Source: Larimichthys crocea
Lineage: Eukaryota; Chordata; Actinopteri; Sciaenidae
Direction: 5' to 3'
Length of the DNA stretch: 64,000 bases
Assembly: GCF_000972845.2 (NCBI RefSeq)
Contig: NC_040032.1
Span: 5,041,073 to 5,105,072, forward strand
Positions 60,121 through 64,000 of the stretch are shown here, piece by piece. The number at the start of each line of letters is the position of its first letter. The stretch's first letter is position 1. The translations under genes were made by a program, and so were the position numbers. The notes beneath the pieces were generated by a model that saw only the letters and a program-made list of their open reading frames with translations, had not been told where the DNA came from and did not search any database.

Positions 60121-61238
60121 ATGGAACTGATCGATGCAGATTTACTTGAACCAGCTATTAACCCTCTGGCTGTTCGTCGCAGTGCTCGTATTGCTACTCA
60201 TCAAGAAGATGCAGGTTCAGAGATTCAGCTCAAGGCAGGCTGAAGGCATTGGCTAATGAGATGGTTTGTGAAACACAGGTCCAGGATGTGCCACCTGCAA
60301 CCCATGGACCTAAAACAGCTTGCGGTCGCAAACGCAAACTGTAAAACTCATCATATAGCTCCTTGCGTAAGGATGTCTCTGCCACCTCCACTCAAACCAA
60401 TCATCCAAATGCTGCCTTTCATCCATCAGATGAACCCACTAGTTTCCCACTAGAACCCATTAGTTTCTGTTAAAATGTGTTCAGGTAATAGGTGCTCACC
60501 TCCAGTCTCTGGAGAACACCCAAGCCTCATGATCTTCTTCTGCAACATTTTCTGCCTCACAAATCCGACATTTTGTGCACTGGCTTCAGCACCTGCACCT
60601 CAGCCATCCATTTCCACCATGAGTGCCCCTCCATCATGCCACAGCATTCCCTTGCCTCTACTGTATCCTATGCTAGTTAGGCCACATGTTTCTTCTGGAG
60701 CAAACACATCTCTTTGCTTGGAGACATTAACATCATCAGTCTAATACCCAGCTCTTACTCCAGAGTGTGAAGTTTCCACCTGTGAAAATTTTACAGCTTA
60801 ATTAAATCTGCTCATCCCAGAATGTCAAGACATATGTCAAATGGTGAATTTCTAGTTGGTTTTGGCATGTATCGTGATGTAGTATGCTCTGTCTACCCAG
60901 TAGACAATGGACTAACACTTGGCTCTTTACCAGTGCCACAAAAGTTTTTTTCTATCTCCTCAAACTGGTCTTTCTTGGATGCTGAACTGTTGGTCATGCT
61001 AGATCATGCTTCACAAGCTGCATCATGCATTACTTGTGACAATATGAGTTATTCAGTGTCCCTCCCCTCTGGTATAATGTTTTACCCCTGGGGTACTGGG
61101 CCCTGCCTGAAATTACAATTACTGCACATCTGCAGTAACTGCAACGACACTAATTTGAGATCAGTGTGCCCAGACAGGTTTTGCCTTCAGCAGAATTGTT
61201 GTAATGCCAAGAGAAAATCCATACTTCCACTCCAATAA
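60121..61238 (+). pseudogene. gag-like region of the DIRS/Ngaro-like relic, frameshifted
   Basis: An ATG at 60121 opens 40 codons (MELIDADLLEP...AVRRSARIATHQEDAG) ending at TGA 60241-60243. Peptide-like sequence then continues in other frames (ANEMVCETQVQDVPPATHG about 60255-60320; SSLRKDVSATSTQTNHPNAA about 60358-60420). A 138-codon frame follows at 60822-61238. Near its end lies HICSNCNDTNLRSVCP, a C-x2-C-x9-C cluster like the Cys-rich end of DIRS/Ngaro gag proteins. At least two stops and several frameshifts break the gene. The role in an intact element would be coat and RNA binding. Confidence 0.5.
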
Positions 61239-61540
61239 ATGTGTATAAATATTGTGTATACATAAATATGTATATGTTTGTTGTATTTGCTCATTGCTCA
61301 CTTTCCCAAAGGTTTCAGGTACAGGTTGTTTTGTCTCTGGCATTCTCATACCTCCTCCTAAGTGTTTGAAAACCTCCATTCTAGTTTAAAAGAGTCAGAC
61401 ATAGTGTCTCAGCTCCTTAAAATTAGTTTTGTAACTAGCCCATACAACTCTTGGTTATCCCTCGTGTTTCGCACTAGTCTTATATGAGTATCAGCAAGAA
61501 AATATTTCAGACAGAAAAGACCATGATGCTCATTTAGCTA

Positions 61541-61717
61541 ACAGGTCACGATGCATGGCTTTCCAAAGCTGATATCACAGATGCCTTCAAAATAGCTCCA
61601 ATATATCCTTCACAGTGGCTTCGTTTCAGTTTAAAATTGGAATCCAAACTGTATTTTGCAGTGTGCCTCACATTTGGGTGTAAAAGCCGTCCTTACTTTT
61701 TGGATCAAGCTTCCTAA
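61541..61717 (+). pseudogene. DIRS/Ngaro-like reverse transcriptase fragment
   Basis: There are 58 open codons without an ATG, closed by TAA at 61715. They carry SKADITDAFKIAPIYPSQW, which holds motif A with its catalytic aspartate, and then KLYFAVCLTFGCKSRPYF, the spacing and residues seen before the active-site box in DIRS/Ngaro-type reverse transcriptases. The active-site box itself and everything downstream are absent. Upstream, about 40 codons' worth of related sequence is in a different frame. The fragment is too short for function. Confidence 0.75.
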
Positions 61718-62399
61718 GCCCTTTCTCTGGACCCTCCGCATGACAAATCTGGCTCCTCACTGTCCAAATTCAAACACCTGTTTAATCATACTGTATAGGG
61801 ATCCCCCTCTGACATAAAAACTACTGGTCCAACCACCTACCTCAAGTTTCACTGGACACAAAACAACATGCAGTATGTTTGTGTTCAAGTGACAAAGACC
61901 TTCATGAGCTGCAGCCAACTACATTTTCTCTTTGGAGTGTTTCTCCAAATTGTCCTCCACAAAAAAAAATTGCAGTTATGACTTTATAGATAAACCAGAA
62001 AAAATAGGTTCCTATGGAAATATCAATAGATGGTGAATATAAAAGGCTAACCAAAAATATACGTGTTTCCCCCAATAACATATTGTTTATTTTAATTTTA
62101 TCAAGCTGTCACACTTAATCAAGAAAGAATCATATTTGGTTGTTTTCTTCTTTTTGAAACAAATCTGATAATGGTTATTCACCTCCATTTAAAAACAGAG
62201 TGCTCCTGTCTCTGCAGAGAATTGATCAAATAAGCACTTTTCTGTGCAAGACAGCAGGCCTTAAAGGATTCTCTGAATGTCACCCTCTAAAGAAACTTGC
62301 AATTCATAATGTCATGTAATTAAAATCTGAGATATTTTTGTGACAGCGTAAAAAGTTTAATCTTTTGTCCTTGGTCTATTCACAGGAGATGATTTAGAA
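61718..62399. other. Non-coding stretch after the retroelement
   Basis: About 680 bases of AT-rich sequence. No recombinase-like frame or terminal repeat of the upstream element was seen. Confidence 0.5.
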
Positions 62400-63080
62400 A
62401 AGAGAGCTAATACCTGGGGTGATGGCTCACATTTGAATAGATCCTTGAGATAAGATCAGGCAAGGATTGAAAGGATTATACGTCGTTATCTAGCTCTGTT
62501 TTTATTGATGGTAACAGAATAGAGAAAAGTGGCCAAAAGAGGATGGTCGTTTCCTGTCAGTGGAGGGGAGAAATGAGTGGCAGAATGCTGCCGCAGGTCT
62601 TTCTGTAAAATGAAATAATGTGATTGTCTCGCTGGTGGGGAGTTAAAGGACTTGCGCTAAATGGAAAATCCTGTTGTCGGACAGAGTGAAAAGGAAAGCT
62701 TTTAAAAACATATTATCCCTAACAATGGATCCACCCAAGGCAATGTGTGATACATGAGGAGGATTGCACGAACTTGAAAGATATCACAGGCTTTCTCTAT
62801 GCGGGTGAAATGTAAAGGAACCACATTGCAATTCTCTCCTCCCAGTCCTCTCACATTCAATAAGCCCACTTCTGGCGAATGAGATGTGAAATTGCCTGCT
62901 ATCAATATAAGGCCCCTTGGTAAAAGGCATTTTCAGATCTCTATGAATTGGATTATTCCAATTCCACTATTCATTTTTTGGGGGCTGAGTTAATGATCAT
63001 TATGAATCCAGAGCTAGCCAAGCGGTGACCATGACTCTAGGGGTGTTTAATAGGCCTGCAGGGAGAGTCAGGTAAGTAAT
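62400..63080. promoter_or_regulatory. Candidate conserved non-coding element(s)
   Basis: A long repeat-free stretch with many TAAT, GATA and bicoid-type cores (GAGATAAGATCAGG, AAGGATTGAAAGGATTA, GTTAATGATCATTATGAATC). It includes a perfect 8-bp-arm palindrome GAATTGGA-TTAT-TCCAATTC at 62945-62964 whose centre carries GGATTA. It lies about 0.7 kb before the candidate exon at 63743 and could act on that gene. The call rests on texture and motif density only. Confidence 0.28.
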
Positions 63081-63699
63081 CCAAAGCTACCCATGTGAAA
63101 GAAAGGACATTGTTTGATAATTTAGAAGGAGTTTTACAAAGAGGAAAGAGAGGAGCAAGCAGGGGAGGAGTAACAGAGAGATTGAGTTGATTGAAAGGAG
63201 AAGTTATTCTTTAACTTCTTATTTACAAAGGATTTTTTGCTTATTGTCTTGCAGACTTTGGTATTCTTTTGACCAATCTATTGCAATTAAATCACAGGAA
63301 AATCTGTACATTTTGAGTTCAAACCACTGAATGTTAGTAAGCAGGTTACAAATAAACACCAATGATCCCACAGTCATATTCTAACAACTTTTGGTTACAG
63401 TGTGTGAAGTTCACTACATAGTTCTTAAGGTCAATACAAGTTTTCTTACATGAGAGAGATATACTTCACAGCAGGGGAACCCATGTGGTGGTGAGCCATC
63501 TCTGGCTGTAGCGTTGGTTAAAATGATCCATGTCTTTCAGTCAGACTGAACCAGTCAGTGGGTTGTGCTGGTACTGTATGTCTGCTGTTGAGTCTCCTTT
63601 TAAGCGTTGCACGGATGAGGGGGTGTGATTTTAGAAGGACAGAGTTTTTTTCACTGACAGAACGTCATTCCATTTGCGGCAGCTGGTAAACAGTGATGT
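63081..63699. other. Non-coding stretch, probably intronic
   Basis: About 600 bases before the pyrimidine tract of the candidate exon. No repeat family is recognised. Confidence 0.45.
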
Positions 63700-63742
63700 A
63701 ATTTTTTCTCTCCAATTTCTCCCATCTTTTCCTTCCATGCAG

Positions 63743-63884
63743 CTCCCGGCAGGTCTACCAGTGTCTGGAATACACACTCTTCAAGAGAAAGTGCTCCATA
63801 GGTCCTCTCTCTCCAGATGTCCGGAGAGTGGCTCATAAGAACCAGCGACTGGAGGGACAGGTTCTTGATTGCCGATCGCGTTGA
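63743..63884 (+). CDS. Candidate protein-coding exon, unidentified gene
   Basis: A 40-base pyrimidine-rich tract ends in CCATGCAG at 63742, a strong 3' splice site. After one base that would complete a split codon, 46 codons stay open until TGA at 63882-63884. The peptide (SRQVYQCLEYTLFKRKC, then SIGPLSPDVRRVAHKNQRLE) is mixed in composition, not repetitive and not like any transposon protein I know. Two endings are possible: a last exon ending at the TGA, or an internal exon of 118 bases ending at GGACAG|GTTCTT (63860), whose donor is weak. The other two frames close earlier or are low quality. I do not recognise the gene. A second acceptor-like CAG is at 63752. It is the best host-exon candidate in the window, yet a chance frame of this length is common, so the splice signal carries most of the weight. 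Confidence 0.4.
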
Positions 63885-64000
63885 AAGTGGTCTCGGTCTC
63901 AGCCTCTAATCTGGGCTGTTTAGCAGCGAGCTACAAGAACTTCTTGATTCAGGGGATGCCCGGTCAGGCTGGTTAAGGTCAAGTGATTTGGCATCACCAG
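63885..64000. other. Sequence after candidate exon
   Basis: About 115 bases to the window edge. It has mixed composition and no further recognisable frame or polyadenylation signal, so whether this is 3' untranslated sequence or intron cannot be decided. Confidence 0.4.

Larger units (their letters stand above)
60121..61717 (+). mobile_element. DIRS/Ngaro-like retroelement relic
   Basis: Coding fragments in plus-strand order look like a tyrosine-recombinase retrotransposon. A gag-like region spreads over several frames (60121-61238) and ends in a Cys-rich segment. After about 300 bases comes a reverse transcriptase fragment (61541-61714) whose motif A and following residues (ADITDAFKIAP, FAVCLTFGC) match the DIRS/Ngaro type better than LINE, gypsy or Copia types. 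The RNase H, tyrosine recombinase and terminal repeats are not found downstream, so the element is truncated near 61.8 kb. The exact clade is inferred from the RT fragment alone. Confidence 0.65.

Overview
The window reads as vertebrate, most likely teleost fish, nuclear DNA. There are no bacterial gene arrays, no long intact reading frames and no operons. The longest stop-free frame is about 158 codons, which chance alone can produce in 64 kb read in six frames. What is recognisable is a typical fish mix of decayed transposable elements: Tc1-like, pogo/Tigger-like and hAT-like DNA elements, L2-like and RTE/Rex3-like LINEs, a DIRS/Ngaro-like retroelement, solo LTRs and a tRNA-derived SINE. Short tandem repeats lie among them in AT-rich, CpG-poor sequence. 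The setting is a gene desert or a very large intron.

Layout. Positions 1-3415 are a dense repeat cluster: a foldback element with arms of about 0.31 kb (1-1082), a 66-base hairpin (1105-1170), a degenerate LTR followed by a gag-like leader (about 1381-1980), a truncated Tc1-like element (about 1981-2631), and a solo LTR with a 5-bp target duplication (2844-3415). A 5'-truncated L2-like LINE on the minus strand fills about 5513-7420. A pogo/Tigger-like MITE is at 9921-10410 and a hAT derivative with an 8-bp target duplication at 13306-13788. A small CpG-rich patch with promoter-like and splice-donor-like signals on the minus strand, and a TATA box on the plus strand, lies at 17440-17890. A second solo LTR is at 23538-24133. 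From 24 to 59 kb the sequence is mostly quiet, with old LINE, SINE and Tc1 remnants, tetranucleotide and dinucleotide repeats, and several stretches that look like conserved non-coding regulatory sequence (notably 32985-33200). A broken DIRS/Ngaro-like element occupies about 60121-61717.

The only stretch that looks like host coding sequence is at the right edge (63743-63884). There a strong polypyrimidine tract and CAG acceptor lead into 46 open codons of non-repetitive protein that I could not identify. If it is real, the 60 kb upstream would be intronic or 5' regulatory DNA of a plus-strand gene. I see no convincing new defence, mobile or metabolic system. The observations most worth checking are the candidate exon, the DIRS/Ngaro relic, the foldback and hairpin at the left end, the CpG patch, and the candidate conserved non-coding elements.
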